Source: Rhodobiaceae bacterium (GTDB lineage: Bacteria > Pseudomonadota > Alphaproteobacteria > Rhizobiales > Aestuariivirgaceae). Taken from it: a DNA stretch of 64,000 nt. Shown here in pieces: positions 54,381 through 64,000 of this stretch. The stretch's first letter is position 1. The number at the start of each line of letters is the position of its first letter. The notes beneath the pieces are model-generated. The model worked only from the letters and a program-made list of their open reading frames with translations, was not told where the DNA came from and made no database searches. The stretch is taken from assembly GCA_009885825.1 (NCBI GenBank), contig VFJY01000003.1, positions 1 through 64,000 of the forward strand, in the 5' to 3' direction. The translations under genes were made by a program, and so were the position numbers.

Positions 54381-54409
54381 TTGACATGAGGGGAGGGCTA
54401 CTTTATCCA
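54381..54409 (+). promoter_or_regulatory. promoter of tRNA-Asp
   Basis: TTGACA, a 17-bp spacer and TATCCA end 15 bp before the tRNA gene. The -35 is a perfect consensus. Confidence 0.65.
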
Positions 54410-54424
54410 CCGCCAAGTTGAATT

Positions 54425-54501
54425 GCGGGAGTAGCTCAGTTGGTTAGAGCGTCGCCCTGTCACGGCGAAGGTCGCGGGTTCGAGCCCCGTCTCTCGCGCC
54501 A
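54425..54501 (+). tRNA. tRNA-Asp (anticodon GTC)
   Basis: A 77-nt tRNA with acceptor stem GCGGGAG/CTCTCGC, D-arm TAGCTCAGTTGGTTAGAGC, anticodon loop CTGTCAC, T-arm GCGGGTTCGAGCCCCGT and an encoded CCA. Confidence 0.97.
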
Positions 54502-54513
54502 TTCAATGCAATA

Positions 54514-54545
54514 AAAAGGGTCGCGGAATGGCGGCCCTTTTGCTT
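54514..54545. terminator. bidirectional terminator between tRNA-Asp and the HdeA-like gene
   Basis: AAAAGGGTCGC (54514-54524) and GCGGCCCTTTT (54531-54541) form an 11-bp stem with one G-T pair and a 6-nt loop. It has T-rich ends on both strands and serves both convergent genes. Confidence 0.8.
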
Positions 54546-54551
54546 TTCAAC

Positions 54552-54842
54552 TTATTGACCGAACACCTGCGTCACTGCGGTCATGATGCCTACTTCAGGA
54601 TTTTCTCCACAATACTGGCCAATGGCTTCACCTGCGGGGGCCATGGCTTCAAGGTTCATGGTCGTGTCACCAACTTTGCCCCCATAATATCCGTGTATCC
54701 AGGCGAAAAGGAAACTGGCATCCTCTTGCGACATTGTGCCCAGCTCCGAACACTTTACGGTTGCAAGATCAATAACTTCGGCATTCGCCGACGTGCAGCC
54801 CGCCGCCAATAGCACGAATGCGGCGGCAATTTGTTTTTTCAT
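54552..54842 (-). CDS. HdeA-like small lipoprotein
   Basis: The 96-aa product has a lipoprotein signal (MKKQIAAAFVLLAAGCTSANA, lipobox LAAGC with the modified Cys at 16). The mature part has the HdeA/HdeB-family pattern: IDLATVKCSELGTMSQEDASFLFAWIHGYYGGK and a second cysteine in GQYCGENPE, which probably form the family's disulfide. HdeA proteins are acid-activated periplasmic chaperones, though many rhizobial relatives have unknown roles. A strong AGGAGG lies 7 nt before the ATG at 54842; longer upstream starts lack one and would mask the signal. Lipid attachment is a prediction. Confidence 0.8.
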   Translation of the reverse strand: MKKQIAAAFVLLAAGCTSANAEVIDLATVKCSELGTMSQEDASFLFAWIHGYYGGKVGDTTMNLEAMAPAGEAIGQYCGENPEVGIMTAVTQVFGQ

Positions 54843-54934
54843 GGGTTTCCTCCTGATGCTTGATATATGGTTTTCAACGCCGGGCAAACTCCATGATTTC
54901 AATAGATTCGCATAGAGCCCGTGCAAACCGCCGT

Positions 54935-54963
54935 TTGACCGCCTAAAATAGCCGTGAAACAAT
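54935..54963 (+). promoter_or_regulatory. probable promoter of the nuo operon
   Basis: TTGACC, a 17-bp spacer and AACAAT lie about 107 bp before nuoA, in the only gap upstream of the operon. The -10 is weak. Confidence 0.4.
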
Positions 54964-55069
54964 GCCGCAACGGCGGTTCCGGACCCTGAAATGCTTGCGA
55001 TTCAGCCCGTGCTGCGCTACCACACAATCAAATCTTGCTCGCTTTCACGCGAACTGGGAACGGGGAATA

Positions 55070-55435
55070 ATGCCTGAACTTTTGAGAGACTATTTGCCGA
55101 TCGCAATCTTCATGGCAGTGGCCGCCGGCATTGGCTTGGCATTGATGATTGCACCCATTCTGATCGCGGTGAGAAATCCCGATCCAGAAAAACTCTCGGC
55201 TTACGAATGCGGCTTCAACGCATTCGACGATGCGCGCATGAAATTCGATGTGCGCTTCTATCTCGTGTCGATTCTTTTCATCATTTTCGATCTCGAAGTC
55301 GCTTTCCTGTTTCCCTGGGCCGTGAGCCTCAAGGAAATCGGCGTGCTCGGCTTCTGGTCCATGATGGTGTTCCTCGCCGTGCTCACCATCGGCTTTGTAT
55401 ATGAATGGCGGAAAGGAGCGCTCGAATGGGATTGA
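55070..55435 (+). CDS. nuoA: NADH-quinone oxidoreductase subunit A
   Basis: NuoA is a small membrane subunit of complex I at the junction of the peripheral and membrane arms. The 121-aa protein has three membrane helices (about 9-31, 65-87 and 90-112) and the conserved cytosolic loop with [23 protein letters not shown], including the reactive Cys. The ATG at 55070 has GGGGAA upstream; earlier open codons are not part of the family. It is the first gene of nuoABCDEFGHI and overlaps nuoB by 10 bp. Confidence 0.96.
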   Translation: MPELLRDYLPIAIFMAVAAGIGLALMIAPILIAVRNPDPEKLSAYECGFNAFDDARMKFDVRFYLVSILFIIFDLEVAFLFPWAVSLKEIGVLGFWSMMVFLAVLTIGFVYEWRKGALEWD

Positions 55436-55950
55436 TCGAGACAGCAACGCCCGAGCAGCGCGAGTATTTCACCGAGGTCAATGCTGAGCTTGCTGACAAG
55501 GGCTTCCTCGTCACATCCACCGATGACCTGATCAATTGGGCCCGCACGGGCTCTCTCATGTGGATGACGTTTGGTTTGGCCTGTTGCGCCGTTGAAATGA
55601 TGCACACTTCCATGCCACGCTATGATGTGGAACGGTTTGGCTTTGCGCCGCGCGCTTCGCCCCGCCAATCGGATGTGATGATCGTGGCCGGAACCCTCAC
55701 CAATAAAATGGCCCCGGCGCTGCGCAAGGTTTACGACCAGATGCCGGAACCACGTTACGTGATTTCCATGGGTTCCTGCGCCAATGGCGGCGGCTACTAC
55801 CACTATTCCTATTCAGTGGTGCGCGGCTGCGACCGCATCGTTCCCGTCGATATTTATGTTCCAGGCTGCCCCCCAACCGCTGAGGCGCTGCTCTACGGCA
55901 TTCTGCAATTGCAGAAGAAAATCCGCCGGGTGGGAACAATCGAGCGCTGA
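55426..55950 (+). CDS. nuoB: NADH-quinone oxidoreductase subunit B
   Basis: NuoB holds cluster N2, the last [4Fe-4S] cluster, which passes electrons to quinone. The 174-aa product has the double cysteine in [11 protein letters not shown] (53 and 54), plus Cys in [22 protein letters not shown] and in [13 protein letters not shown]. The ATG at 55426 matches the family start (MGLIETA). It is translated within the nuo operon with the start inside nuoA. Confidence 0.97.
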   Translation: MGLIETATPEQREYFTEVNAELADKGFLVTSTDDLINWARTGSLMWMTFGLACCAVEMMHTSMPRYDVERFGFAPRASPRQSDVMIVAGTLTNKMAPALRKVYDQMPEPRYVISMGSCANGGGYYHYSYSVVRGCDRIVPVDIYVPGCPPTAEALLYGILQLQKKIRRVGTIER

Positions 55951-56555
55951 TGATGAGTGAAAACCTGTCGGAACTCGGCGAGCATATCGCGGCAAGTCTT
56001 GGGGCAGCCATAACGGGCCACGAAGTGGCCTTTGGCGAGCTGACGATCCATGCCGCCGCCACTGAAATCAACACGGTTCTGGAATTCCTGCGCGATGACG
56101 AGGAATGCCGCTTCGTTTGCTTCATTGACATTTGTGGCGCCGACTATCCCTCCCGCGAGAAGCGTTTCGATGTGGTCTACCATTTGTTGTCTCCCTACAA
56201 GAACCATCGCATCCGTGTGAAAATCCAGGCGGACGAAGACACGCAGGTTCCGAGCGCCATCCCCGTGTTTCCCGCCGCAAACTGGTATGAGCGCGAAACC
56301 TTCGATCTCTACGGCGTGCTGTTCTCCGACCACCCCGACCTCCGCCGCATTCTCACCGACTACGGTTTCTCGGGCCACCCGCTTCGCAAAGACTTCCCGC
56401 TCACCGGCCACGTCGAAGTGCGCTACGACGACGAAGCCAAACGCGTGGTTTATGAGCCTGTGAAACTCGTGCAGGAGTTCCGTTCGTTCGATTATTTGTC
56501 CCCTTGGGAAGGCACGACGTATGTTCTGCCCGGCGATGAGAAGGCGAAGTCATGA
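55950..56555 (+). CDS. nuoC: NADH-quinone oxidoreductase subunit C
   Basis: NuoC (30-kDa subunit) is part of the hydrophilic quinone-side arm. The 201-aa protein has [47 protein letters not shown] and the C-terminal [19 protein letters not shown] signature. It is a separate gene, not fused to nuoD as in E. coli. Two ATGs in a row (55950, 55953) overlap or touch the nuoB stop. Confidence 0.97.
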   Translation: MMSENLSELGEHIAASLGAAITGHEVAFGELTIHAAATEINTVLEFLRDDEECRFVCFIDICGADYPSREKRFDVVYHLLSPYKNHRIRVKIQADEDTQVPSAIPVFPAANWYERETFDLYGVLFSDHPDLRRILTDYGFSGHPLRKDFPLTGHVEVRYDDEAKRVVYEPVKLVQEFRSFDYLSPWEGTTYVLPGDEKAKS

Positions 56556-57742
56556 CCGAGGCTACCGTCAGAAATTTCTCGATCAACTTCGGCCCGCAGC
56601 ATCCCGCGGCGCATGGTGTTTTGCGTCTTGTGCTTGAGCTTGACGGTGAAGTGGTCACCCGCGTGGACCCCCACATTGGCCTTCTCCACCGTGGCACGGA
56701 AAAACTGATCGAGTACAAAACCTATTTGCAGGCCGTGCCCTACTTCGACCGCCTTGATTACGTGGCGCCGATGAATCAGGAGCATGCCTTTGCTCTGGCG
56801 GTTGAAAAGCTGCTCGGCATTAGCGTGCCAAAACGGGCGCAGCTCATCCGCGTCCTGTACTCAGAAATTGGCCGCCTGCTTTCGCATCTGCTCAACGTCA
56901 CCACGCAAGCCATGGACGTGGGCGCATTGACGCCGCCACTCTGGGGCTTTGAAGAGCGCGAAAAGCTCATGGTGTTTTATGAGCGCGCCTCCGGCAGCCG
57001 CATGCATGCGGCATACGTGCGCCCCGGTGGCGTGCATCAAGACTTGCCGCAAAAGCTCATCGACGATATCGGCCATTTCTGCGACACGCATCCCAAGGTG
57101 CTGGACGACATTGAAACGTTGCTGACCGGCAACCGCATTTTCAAGCAGCGCAACGTCGATATTGGCGTTGTCTCGCTGGAAGAATGCTTCAAATGGGGCT
57201 TCTCCGGCGTGATGGTGCGGGGCTCCGGTGCCGCCTGGGATTTGCGCAAAGCCCAGCCCTATGAATGCTATGCCGACATGGATTTCGACATCCCCATCGG
57301 CAAGAATGGCGACAACTATGATCGTTACCTCATCCGAGTGCAGGAAATGCGCGAGAGCGTGAAGATTATGAAGCAATGTATCGCCATGCTGAACACGCAA
57401 GCCGGGCAGGGCGCCATTTCTTCCAGTGATGGCAAGATTGTTCCGCCCAAGCGCGACGAAATGAAACGTTCTATGGAGGCGCTCATTCACCATTTCAAGC
57501 TTTACACTGAAGGCTACAAAGTGCCGGAGGGAGAAGTCTATGCCGCCGTGGAAGCGCCCAAGGGCGAGTTTGGCGTTTATCTTGTGAGCGACGGCACCAA
57601 TAGGCCCTACCGGTGCAAATTGAGAGCCCCAGGTTTCGCCCACCTGCAAGCCATGGACTTTATGTGCCGTGGCCACATGCTGGCCGATGTGTCTGCAGTC
57701 CTTGGCTCCCTCGATATTGTGTTCGGCGAGGTGGATAGATGA
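56552..57742 (+). CDS. nuoD: NADH-quinone oxidoreductase subunit D
   Basis: NuoD (49-kDa subunit) forms the quinone pocket with NuoB. The 396-aa product has [21 protein letters not shown] near the start, [15 protein letters not shown], the [21 protein letters not shown] segment, GGVHQDLP and the C-terminal [36 protein letters not shown], close to NiFe hydrogenase large subunits but lacking their metal cysteines. It overlaps nuoC and the following small gene, each by 4 bp (ATGA). Confidence 0.97.
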   Translation: MTEATVRNFSINFGPQHPAAHGVLRLVLELDGEVVTRVDPHIGLLHRGTEKLIEYKTYLQAVPYFDRLDYVAPMNQEHAFALAVEKLLGISVPKRAQLIRVLYSEIGRLLSHLLNVTTQAMDVGALTPPLWGFEEREKLMVFYERASGSRMHAAYVRPGGVHQDLPQKLIDDIGHFCDTHPKVLDDIETLLTGNRIFKQRNVDIGVVSLEECFKWGFSGVMVRGSGAAWDLRKAQPYECYADMDFDIPIGKNGDNYDRYLIRVQEMRESVKIMKQCIAMLNTQAGQGAISSSDGKIVPPKRDEMKRSMEALIHHFKLYTEGYKVPEGEVYAAVEAPKGEFGVYLVSDGTNRPYRCKLRAPGFAHLQAMDFMCRGHMLADVSAVLGSLDIVFGEVDR

Positions 57743-58077
57743 GCAATGAACTCTTTCTGCTTCTTGCTTCAGCCAGCATCGCATTGAGCCTGGGGGCAGC
57801 GACTTATCACGCCTACGCCAAGCGGACAGGTGCTGCCGCTGGCCCGGCTTTTGCTACAGCGACATCACCGATGAGCCTCATGGGAACGTTGCTTGTGATT
57901 ATTACATTGGTGTTCACGGGCTTTGGCCGGGGTCTGATGGCGCTGGTGTTTACGATTGTCTTGGGAATGATCATCAACATTGTGATGCATAATATGATAG
58001 GCACAAAAGTCCAAACTATAGCCTCCGCAGCGCCGATCCTGACCATTGCCACTATCTGGTATTCGGGGGTTGTCTGA
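57739..58077 (+). CDS. uncharacterised membrane protein inside the nuo operon (between nuoD and nuoE)
   Basis: The 112-aa product has three or four hydrophobic helices (about 5-25, 48-65, 68-88 and 95-110) with short loops, one containing YHAYAKRTG. It has no cysteines and no recognised domain. It is not any of the 14 standard complex I subunits: NuoA, J, K and others differ in size and motifs. Start and stop overlap nuoD (ATGA) and nuoE (TGATG), so it is translated with them. It may be an assembly or accessory membrane subunit; nothing in the sequence gives the function. Confidence 0.8.
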   Translation: MSNELFLLLASASIALSLGAATYHAYAKRTGAAAGPAFATATSPMSLMGTLLVIITLVFTGFGRGLMALVFTIVLGMIINIVMHNMIGTKVQTIASAAPILTIATIWYSGVV

Positions 58078-58883
58078 TGTCAGTGCGCCGCCTAGATGCA
58101 AACCAACCTGCAAGCTTTGCATTCACTGCAGAGAATCTGGCGTGGGCGAAGAAGACGATTGGTCAGTATCCCGCTGGCAAGCAGGCGTCGGCGATCATCG
58201 CACTACTGTGGCGCGCCCAGGAGCAGAATGCCGGATGGCTCACCAAGCCCGCGATGGAATATGTGGGGCGGATGCTCGATATGGCTTTCATCCGGGTTTA
58301 TGAAGTGGCCACTTTCTACACCATGTTCCAGCTTTCGCCCGTTGGCAAAAAGGCCCACGTGCAGGTCTGTGGAACAACACCATGCATGCTCCGTGGCGCT
58401 GAAGATTTGAAGAAAGTCTGCCAAAGCAAAATCCATCACGACGCTCATAACCTTTCCGCCGATGGAAATTTCTCATGGGAAGAGGTGGAATGCCTGGGGG
58501 CCTGCGTGAACGCGCCTATGGTACAGATTTTCAAGGACACCTACGAGGATTTGACACCTGTAACATTTGAAAAACTGCTGGATGATATTGCGGCTGGAAA
58601 GGCTGTGAAATCTGGCCCGCAAAATAGTCGCCATCTCTCGGCCCCTGAAGGTGGGTTGACATCGCTGATAGACAAATCACTCTACGCCAAGGAACGGGCG
58701 TACAAGCGCGTTGAAGCACCCCCGCCAGCGCCACCGGCTGCTCCAGCACCTGTTGCATCGGCGCCAGCGCCTGTAACGAAGGTTGTTCCTGTCGAGAGGG
58801 CAGTTGCGAAGACGCCAGCCAAAAAGGTATCTGCCAAAAAGCCTGCCGCCAAGAAACCCGCTCCGGCCAAAAAGAAAAAGTGA
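58077..58883 (+). CDS. nuoE: NADH-quinone oxidoreductase subunit E with extended C-terminus
   Basis: NuoE (24-kDa subunit) holds the [2Fe-2S] cluster N1a. The domain covers about residues 1-165, with the cluster cysteines in QVCGTTPCMLRG and VECLGACVNAPM. After it come about 100 extra residues. The end of these is rich in Pro and Ala (APPPAPPAAPAPVASAPAP), then Lys and Ala (AKTPAKKVSAKKPAAKKPAPAKKKK). The length of 268 exceeds the E. coli protein (166). Such tails occur in other Rhizobiales and have no proven role. It overlaps the upstream small gene and precedes nuoF by 9 bp. Confidence 0.95.
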   Translation: MSVRRLDANQPASFAFTAENLAWAKKTIGQYPAGKQASAIIALLWRAQEQNAGWLTKPAMEYVGRMLDMAFIRVYEVATFYTMFQLSPVGKKAHVQVCGTTPCMLRGAEDLKKVCQSKIHHDAHNLSADGNFSWEEVECLGACVNAPMVQIFKDTYEDLTPVTFEKLLDDIAAGKAVKSGPQNSRHLSAPEGGLTSLIDKSLYAKERAYKRVEAPPPAPPAAPAPVASAPAPVTKVVPVERAVAKTPAKKVSAKKPAAKKPAPAKKKK

Positions 58884-58892
58884 GAATGAACC

Positions 58893-60197
58893 ATGCTTGC
58901 TGACAAGGACCGCATATTCACAAATCTCTACGGCCTCCATGACTGGGGCCTTGATGGCGCGAAGAAGCGCGGCTGCTGGGTTGATACCAAGTCATTTATC
59001 GACAAGGGCCGTGACTGGCTGGTGAATGAAATCAAGGCGAGCAATCTGCGGGGCCGTGGCGGCGCAGGATTTCCAACGGGCCTCAAGTGGTCGTTCATGC
59101 CAAAGGTCGTGGGCGAGCGCCCGCATTACTTGGTGGTGAACGCTGATGAGTCCGAGCCCGGCACCTGCAAGGATCGCGAAATTCTCAGGCACGATCCGCA
59201 ATTACTTGTCGAAGGTTGCCTGATCGCTGGCGCGGCCATGGCCTGCAACGTGGGCTATATCTATGTGCGCGGCGAATTCATCCGCGAGCGCGAGCACCTG
59301 CAAGCCGCCATCGACCAGGCCTATGAAGCCCGGCTCATCGGCAAGAACAACATCCATGGCTGGGATTTCGATCTCTACATCGCCCATGGCGCTGGCGCTT
59401 ACATCTGCGGCGAGGAAACCGCACTTCTCGAAAGTCTGGAAGGCAAAAAAGGCCAACCCCGCATGAAGCCGCCATTCCCGGCCAACGTCGGCCTCTATGG
59501 CGCGCCAACCACCATCAACAATGTTGAATCGATCGCTGTCTGCGGAACTATTCTCCGGCGTGGTGCGACCTGGTTCAATTCGCTGGGCCGGCCCAACAAT
59601 GTTGGCACCAAGCTCTTCTGCGTTTCCGGCCATGTGAACAAGCCCTGCAACGTCGAAGAGGAAATGGGTATCACCTTCCGCGAACTGATTGACAAGCACT
59701 GCGGCGGCATTCGCGGCGGTTGGGACAACCTGCTGGCTGTAATTCCCGGCGGCTCATCGGTGCCATGTGTGCCCGCCCACCAGATCATCGGCAGCCCGAT
59801 GGATTTTGACTCACTCAAAAATCTTAAATCCGGATTGGGTACAGCGGCCGTCATTGTCATGGATAAATCCACCGACATGATCCGCGCCATTGCGAGGCTC
59901 GCACAATTCTACAAGCATGAATCCTGCGGCCAGTGCACGCCATGCCGCGAAGGCACCGGCTGGATGTGGCGTGTTTTGACCCGCATGGCCGATGGCCGCG
60001 CTGAAAAGCGTGAAATCGACATGCTGCTGGAAGTGTCCTACCAGATCGAAGGCCACACCATCTGTGCGCTGGGCGACGCCGCCGCCTGGCCCGTGCAAGG
60101 CCTCATCCGCCATTTCCGCCATGTCATAGAAGAACGCATCGACCAATATTCCCACAACGCAGACAAAGATGGCGCAGTGCGCCACGCGGCGGAGTAG
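58893..60197 (+). CDS. nuoF: NADH-quinone oxidoreductase subunit F
   Basis: NuoF (51-kDa subunit) binds NADH and FMN and holds [4Fe-4S] cluster N3. The 434-aa product has the NADH site [13 protein letters not shown] (about 54-66), the FMN site [19 protein letters not shown], and the cluster cysteines in [15 protein letters not shown] with a fourth in [14 protein letters not shown]. The ATG at 58893 matches the family. Confidence 0.98.
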   Translation: MLADKDRIFTNLYGLHDWGLDGAKKRGCWVDTKSFIDKGRDWLVNEIKASNLRGRGGAGFPTGLKWSFMPKVVGERPHYLVVNADESEPGTCKDREILRHDPQLLVEGCLIAGAAMACNVGYIYVRGEFIREREHLQAAIDQAYEARLIGKNNIHGWDFDLYIAHGAGAYICGEETALLESLEGKKGQPRMKPPFPANVGLYGAPTTINNVESIAVCGTILRRGATWFNSLGRPNNVGTKLFCVSGHVNKPCNVEEEMGITFRELIDKHCGGIRGGWDNLLAVIPGGSSVPCVPAHQIIGSPMDFDSLKNLKSGLGTAAVIVMDKSTDMIRAIARLAQFYKHESCGQCTPCREGTGWMWRVLTRMADGRAEKREIDMLLEVSYQIEGHTICALGDAAAWPVQGLIRHFRHVIEERIDQYSHNADKDGAVRHAAE

Positions 60198-60202
60198 GCC
60201 AA

Positions 60203-62278
60203 ATGCCAAAGATCAGCATAGACGGCGTGGTACATGAGATCGAAAACGGCACCACGCTGCTTCAGGCCTGTGAACGAGCGGGCGCGGAAGTGCCGCGCTT
60301 CTGTTTTCATGAACGCCTGTCAATCGCTGGCAATTGCCGCATGTGCCTTGTTGAAGTGAAGGGGACTCCGAAGCCGCAAGCCTCTTGCGCCATGTCAGTG
60401 AATGATCTCCGCCCCGGCCCGAATGGCGAGCCGCCGGAGGTTTTCACCCGCACACCGCAGGTCAAAAAGGCCCGCGAAGGTGTTATGGAATTCCTGCTCA
60501 TCAACCATCCCCTGGACTGCCCGATCTGCGATCAGGGTGGCGAGTGTGACCTGCAGGATCAGGCCATGGCTTATGGCAAATCCGCCAATCGCTTCGTTGA
60601 AAACAAGCGCGCGGTGGAAGACAAATACATCGGACCGCTGGTCAAGACCGAGATGACCCGCTGCATTCAGTGCACCCGCTGTGTGCGTTTTTCCACAGAA
60701 GTTGGCGGCGTCGAAGAGCTTGGCCTTGCGGGCCGTGGCGAGGATGTGGAAATCACCACGTACCTCCAGCAGGCGATGACCAGCGAATTGCAGGGCAACG
60801 TGATTGACCTGTGCCCGGTGGGTGCTCTCACATCCGCCCCTTATGAATTCAAGGCCAGGCCCTGGGAGCTTCGCAAGACGGACACCATTGATGCCATGGA
60901 TGCCCTGGGTTCCAACATACGCGTCGACGCCCGTGGCTCCGAAGTCATGCGCATCCTGCCGCGCACCCACGAAGACGTGAACGAGGAATGGATTTCAGAC
61001 AAAACCCGTTTCGTGTGGGACGGCCTGAAAACCCAGCGCCTTGACCAGCCCTATATCCGTGAATTTGGAAAGTTGCGCCCCGCATCCTGGAATGAAGCCT
61101 TCACGCGGATTGCCCAACGCGTGAAAGCCTCGAAACCGGATCGCATGGCAATTATCCTGGGCGATCTCATAGGCGCGGAGGAAGCTTTCGCCTGGAAGCA
61201 ATTGGCGCTCTCGCTTGGCATTCAGAACATTGATTGCCGCCAGGACGGAACGCCACTGGGCGAGCATGGCGGCCGCGCTGGCTACATTTTCAATTCCACC
61301 ATTGCCGGCATCGAAGAAGCCGACGCCATCATGCTGATTGGCGCCAACCCGCGCCTCGAGGCGCCTGTCCTCAACGCCCGCATCAGGAAGCGCTCATTGA
61401 AAGGCGGCTGCGCCATCGGCGTGATTGGGGAAAAGGCTGACCTGACCTACGGCTATCACTATATGGGAGCAGGTTTTGAATCCTTGAAGAAGCTGGCGGA
61501 GCACCCGCAGGCAAAAGCCCAGAAGCCAATGTTCATCATTGGCCAAGGCGCGCTTGCAAGGCCCGATGGCGCCGCCATTCTGGCCCTCGCGGCCAAGGCT
61601 GCCGCGGCGATTGGCGTGGTGCGTGGCGAGTGGAATGGCTTTAACATTCTCCACACCGCCGCAGGTCGTGTTGGCGCGCTGGATGTTTGCGCGTTGCCCG
61701 GCACGGATGGAAAGAACACCGCTGGAATTCTCGCAACCGCGCGCAGCAAGTCGCTCGATGTGCTCTTCCTTGGCGGGGCCGATGAAATCAACACTGAGGG
61801 TTGGGGCGACACCTTCGTCGTTTACATGGGAACCCATGGCGACGCTGGCGCGCACCGCGCCGATGTCATATTGCCGTCCGCCGCCTACACTGAAAAATCC
61901 GTGACTTATGTGAACACCGAAGGCCGCGCCCAGGTGACAACCCGCGCCACATTCCCGCCAGGCGATGCGAAAGAAGACTGGGCCATCCTCCGGGCACTTT
62001 CAGAAGCGCTGGGTGTCACGCAAAAGTGGAACAATATGAATGAACTCCGCCGCGCCATGTATGGGATTGCGCCCCATCTTGCGGCTCTCGACCAGATTTT
62101 CCGTGCGGATGCCGCAGCGCTATCCGAGTTGGGGAATGGCGAGGGCAAAGTCACAAATGAATCCTTCGCTTCACCCGTCAAGGATTTCTACATGACGAAC
62201 CCCATCGCGCGCGCTTCCAAAATCATGGCGGAATGTTCAGCGTTGAAGAATGGCCGCAAGCTGCAGGCGGCGGAGTAG
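60203..62278 (+). CDS. nuoG: NADH-quinone oxidoreductase subunit G
   Basis: NuoG (75-kDa subunit) carries clusters N1b, N4 and N5. The 691-aa protein has the N-terminal ferredoxin domain ([22 protein letters not shown]), the His-cys motif [18 protein letters not shown], and [17 protein letters not shown] region, followed by [20 protein letters not shown] and a molybdopterin-oxidoreductase-like domain without cofactor ligands. The size and order are normal for alphaproteobacteria. Confidence 0.98.
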   Translation: MPKISIDGVVHEIENGTTLLQACERAGAEVPRFCFHERLSIAGNCRMCLVEVKGTPKPQASCAMSVNDLRPGPNGEPPEVFTRTPQVKKAREGVMEFLLINHPLDCPICDQGGECDLQDQAMAYGKSANRFVENKRAVEDKYIGPLVKTEMTRCIQCTRCVRFSTEVGGVEELGLAGRGEDVEITTYLQQAMTSELQGNVIDLCPVGALTSAPYEFKARPWELRKTDTIDAMDALGSNIRVDARGSEVMRILPRTHEDVNEEWISDKTRFVWDGLKTQRLDQPYIREFGKLRPASWNEAFTRIAQRVKASKPDRMAIILGDLIGAEEAFAWKQLALSLGIQNIDCRQDGTPLGEHGGRAGYIFNSTIAGIEEADAIMLIGANPRLEAPVLNARIRKRSLKGGCAIGVIGEKADLTYGYHYMGAGFESLKKLAEHPQAKAQKPMFIIGQGALARPDGAAILALAAKAAAAIGVVRGEWNGFNILHTAAGRVGALDVCALPGTDGKNTAGILATARSKSLDVLFLGGADEINTEGWGDTFVVYMGTHGDAGAHRADVILPSAAYTEKSVTYVNTEGRAQVTTRATFPPGDAKEDWAILRALSEALGVTQKWNNMNELRRAMYGIAPHLAALDQIFRADAAALSELGNGEGKVTNESFASPVKDFYMTNPIARASKIMAECSALKNGRKLQAAE

Positions 62279-62282
62279 TGGC

Positions 62283-63317
62283 ATGAATGAAATGATGCTC
62301 CTCGTTGGCCTTATAGTTCTGCAAAGCGTGGCGCTGCTCACGGCCCTTTTGATCGTTGTGGCGTTCCTGATCTACGCTGACCGGAAAGTCTGGGCAGCCG
62401 TCCAAATGCGGCGCGGTCCAAACGTGGTTGGTCCCTGGGGCTTGCTGCAATCCTTCGCCGACTTGTTGAAGTTCGTGTTCAAGGAAGTCATCATTCCCGA
62501 TGGCGCCAACAAGGGCGTATTCGTTCTCGCACCGATTGTGACTGCCGCCTTGGCGCTCGCGGCCTGGGCCGTGGTGCCGGTGGCGGAAGGCTGGCAGGTG
62601 GCCAATATCAATGTGGGCATTCTCTATCTTTTCGCGCTCTCATCGCTTGGTGTTTACGGCATCATCATGGGCGGCTGGGCGTCAAATTCGAAATATCCAT
62701 TCCTCTCGGCGCTTCGCTCCGCCGCGCAAATGGTATCCTACGAAGTGTCAATCGGTTTCGTCATTATTACTGTTCTGCTCTGCGCCGGTTCGCTGAATCT
62801 CACAGAAATCGTGCTCACCCAGAAAACCGGCCTCGGCACCATGCTGGGCCTGCCGAATTCGATCCTCGATTGGTATTTCATCCCTCTATTCCCGATGTTC
62901 ATTGTGTTCTTCATTTCAGCGCTCGCTGAAACCAACCGCCCGCCCTTCGATCTCGTCGAGGCAGAGTCAGAGCTGGTCGCAGGCTTCATGGTGGAATATT
63001 CCTCCACGCCATACCTCCTCTTCATGCTCGGGGAATATGTCGCTATCACCCTGATGTGCGCCATGACGACTATTCTCTTCCTCGGTGGCTGGCTGCCCAT
63101 CATTGATGTTGCCCCCCTGAACTGGATCCCTGGCGTTTTCTGGTTCATGGGTAAATTGTTCTTTGTGTTCTTCATGTTCGCCATGGTGAAGGCCATCGTG
63201 CCACGTTACCGCTATGACCAGCTCATGCGCCTGGGTTGGAAAGTGTTTCTGCCGTTGTCATTGGGTTGGGTAGTCATTACTTCGGCAGCGCTTGTAACTT
63301 TCGGGTGGCTGCCATGA
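62283..63317 (+). CDS. nuoH: NADH-quinone oxidoreductase subunit H
   Basis: NuoH is the eight-helix membrane subunit that lines the quinone channel. The 344-aa protein has [26 protein letters not shown] (about 30-55), the ELLKF-like DLLKFVFKE segment, [38 protein letters not shown] and a final [13 protein letters not shown]. The ATG at 62283 (MNEMMLL) is taken; upstream open codons belong to the end of nuoG. Its stop overlaps the next small gene (ATGA). Confidence 0.97.
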   Translation: MNEMMLLVGLIVLQSVALLTALLIVVAFLIYADRKVWAAVQMRRGPNVVGPWGLLQSFADLLKFVFKEVIIPDGANKGVFVLAPIVTAALALAAWAVVPVAEGWQVANINVGILYLFALSSLGVYGIIMGGWASNSKYPFLSALRSAAQMVSYEVSIGFVIITVLLCAGSLNLTEIVLTQKTGLGTMLGLPNSILDWYFIPLFPMFIVFFISALAETNRPPFDLVEAESELVAGFMVEYSSTPYLLFMLGEYVAITLMCAMTTILFLGGWLPIIDVAPLNWIPGVFWFMGKLFFVFFMFAMVKAIVPRYRYDQLMRLGWKVFLPLSLGWVVITSAALVTFGWLP

Positions 63318-63544
63318 GCCTGCTCGCCGCGTTGATTTTCCTCATCATTGGTTTTGTGGAATATATCGCCGTTCAGCGCGTGATCTATCCAGCGCTCAGT
63401 TGGCGCCATGAAGAAGCCAAAGTTACTGGCCAGCAGGGCATTGCGCCCAAGCGCATCATGAACATCATCAAACTGCAAAGCTTGATACTGATGCCAATCA
63501 TCGGATTCTTCTACGGCGAGCGTATCTGGAACATGTTTGGGTGA
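63314..63544 (+). CDS. uncharacterised small membrane protein inside the nuo operon (between nuoH and nuoI)
   Basis: The 76-aa product has two membrane helices (about 2-22 and 54-70) connected by a charged loop ([18 protein letters not shown] and KRIMNIIKL). It is not a standard Nuo subunit. The ATGA overlap with nuoH and 7-bp distance to nuoI show it is translated as part of the operon, at the membrane-to-peripheral transition. It may be an accessory or assembly factor; function unknown. Confidence 0.8.
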   Translation: MSLLAALIFLIIGFVEYIAVQRVIYPALSWRHEEAKVTGQQGIAPKRIMNIIKLQSLILMPIIGFFYGERIWNMFG

Positions 63545-63551
63545 ATGACAG

Positions 63552-64000
63552 ATGAAACTTGAACAAGCAGCCCGCGCCCTTTTCCTGAAAGAGTTCATCT
63601 CAGCCACATGGCTGGCGCTGAAGTATTTTGTCGCTCCCAAGGCAACGCTGAATTATCCCCATGAGAAAGGCCCGCTCAGCCCGCGCTTCCGGGGCGAGCA
63701 TGCGCTCCGCCGCTATCCCAATGGCGAGGAACGCTGCATCGCCTGCAAGCTATGCGAAGCGATCTGCCCGGCGCAGGCCATCACCATTGAAGCGGGCCCC
63801 CGTCGCAATGACGGAACACGGCGCACCACGCGTTATGACATCGACATGGTCAAATGCATCTATTGCGGCTTCTGCCAGGAGGCCTGCCCGGTTGACGCCA
63901 TCGTGGAAGGACCAAATTTCGAATACGCCACGGAAACCCGCGAGGAGCTGCTCTTCAACAAGGAAAAGCTTCTCGCCAATGGCGACCGCTGGGAACGTGA
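63552..64000 (+). CDS. nuoI: NADH-quinone oxidoreductase subunit I (cut by window end)
   Basis: NuoI (23-kDa subunit, TYKY) carries clusters N6a and N6b. The visible 149 codons include the amphipathic N-terminus ([15 protein letters not shown]), then two ferredoxin motifs [12 protein letters not shown] and [12 protein letters not shown], and [19 protein letters not shown]. The final residues lie beyond 64000. The ATG at 63552 is the family start. Confidence 0.96.
   Translation, partial: MKLEQAARALFLKEFISATWLALKYFVAPKATLNYPHEKGPLSPRFRGEHALRRYPNGEERCIACKLCEAICPAQAITIEAGPRRNDGTRRTTRYDIDMVKCIYCGFCQEACPVDAIVEGPNFEYATETREELLFNKEKLLANGDRWER

Noticed and set aside
54528-54812. 94-codon plus-strand frame over the HdeA-like gene
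   Set aside because: It runs antisense to a gene with a clear lipoprotein signal, family pattern and AGGAGG site.

Overview
The window reads as a chromosomal segment of an alphaproteobacterium, most likely Hyphomicrobiales (Rhizobiales). The support is the gene order and signals: a tyrS/anmK divergent pair next to an iscR-iscS-sufBCDS-sufT-sufA operon with an Irr-type iron box, a glnB-glnA operon behind a sigma-54 promoter, the tig-clpP-clpX-lon-hupB block, and a split nuo operon with separate nuoC and nuoD. GC content is moderate by eye. No rRNA, CRISPR array, transposase or integrase was seen.

Layout. 1-2.4 kb is a small accessory patch: a gene remnant, an orphan HigA antitoxin, a complete RelBE toxin-antitoxin pair with a perfect 16-bp palindrome in front, and a conserved hypothetical. 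2.7-9.9 kb is core: bactofilin, a large AsmA/YhdP-like envelope protein, tyrosyl-tRNA synthetase, anhydro-MurNAc kinase and a small alpha/beta hydrolase. 10-18 kb is the Fe-S cluster assembly operon, nearly all genes overlapping or touching. It has two different classes of cysteine desulfurase and an unexpected cupin gene between sufB and sufC. 18-26 kb is mixed: amylosucrase, RhlE helicase, aquaporin Z, an acetyltransferase, an amidinotransferase-fold enzyme, a lipase broken by one amber codon, and a BaiN-like flavoprotein. 26.7-31.3 kb is a catabolic cluster (GMC oxidoreductase, enolase-superfamily enzyme, beta-hydroxyacid dehydrogenase, a heavily deleted amidohydrolase). 31.7-34.4 kb is a four-domain GGDEF-EAL signalling protein.

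34.5-37.8 kb is the most irregular part. A three-gene ABC export system (HlyD-like, permease with an in-frame amber codon, ATPase) sits between the intact 3' end of glnA and a second 60-bp copy of the glnA 3' end. The second copy has its own terminator, a synonymous change and a different stop codon, which looks like the footprint of an integration or recombination event. glnA-glnB follow, then a VapBC pair, a PPi-dependent phosphofructokinase, the bifunctional NAD(P)HX repair enzyme and a DMT transporter.

44.5-51.8 kb is the protein-quality-control block (tRNA-Leu, trigger factor, ClpP, ClpX, Lon, HU, tRNA-Val), with a candidate small RNA between lon and hupB. 52-54.8 kb holds a coiled-coil protein, an Rsm22/METTL17-like methyltransferase with Fe-S cysteines, a RidA-family protein, tRNA-Asp and a small HdeA-like lipoprotein. 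55-64 kb is the complex I operon nuoABCDEFGHI (nuoI cut by the window end). It carries two extra uncharacterised small membrane-protein genes, one between nuoD and nuoE and one between nuoH and nuoI, both translationally coupled to their upstream genes.
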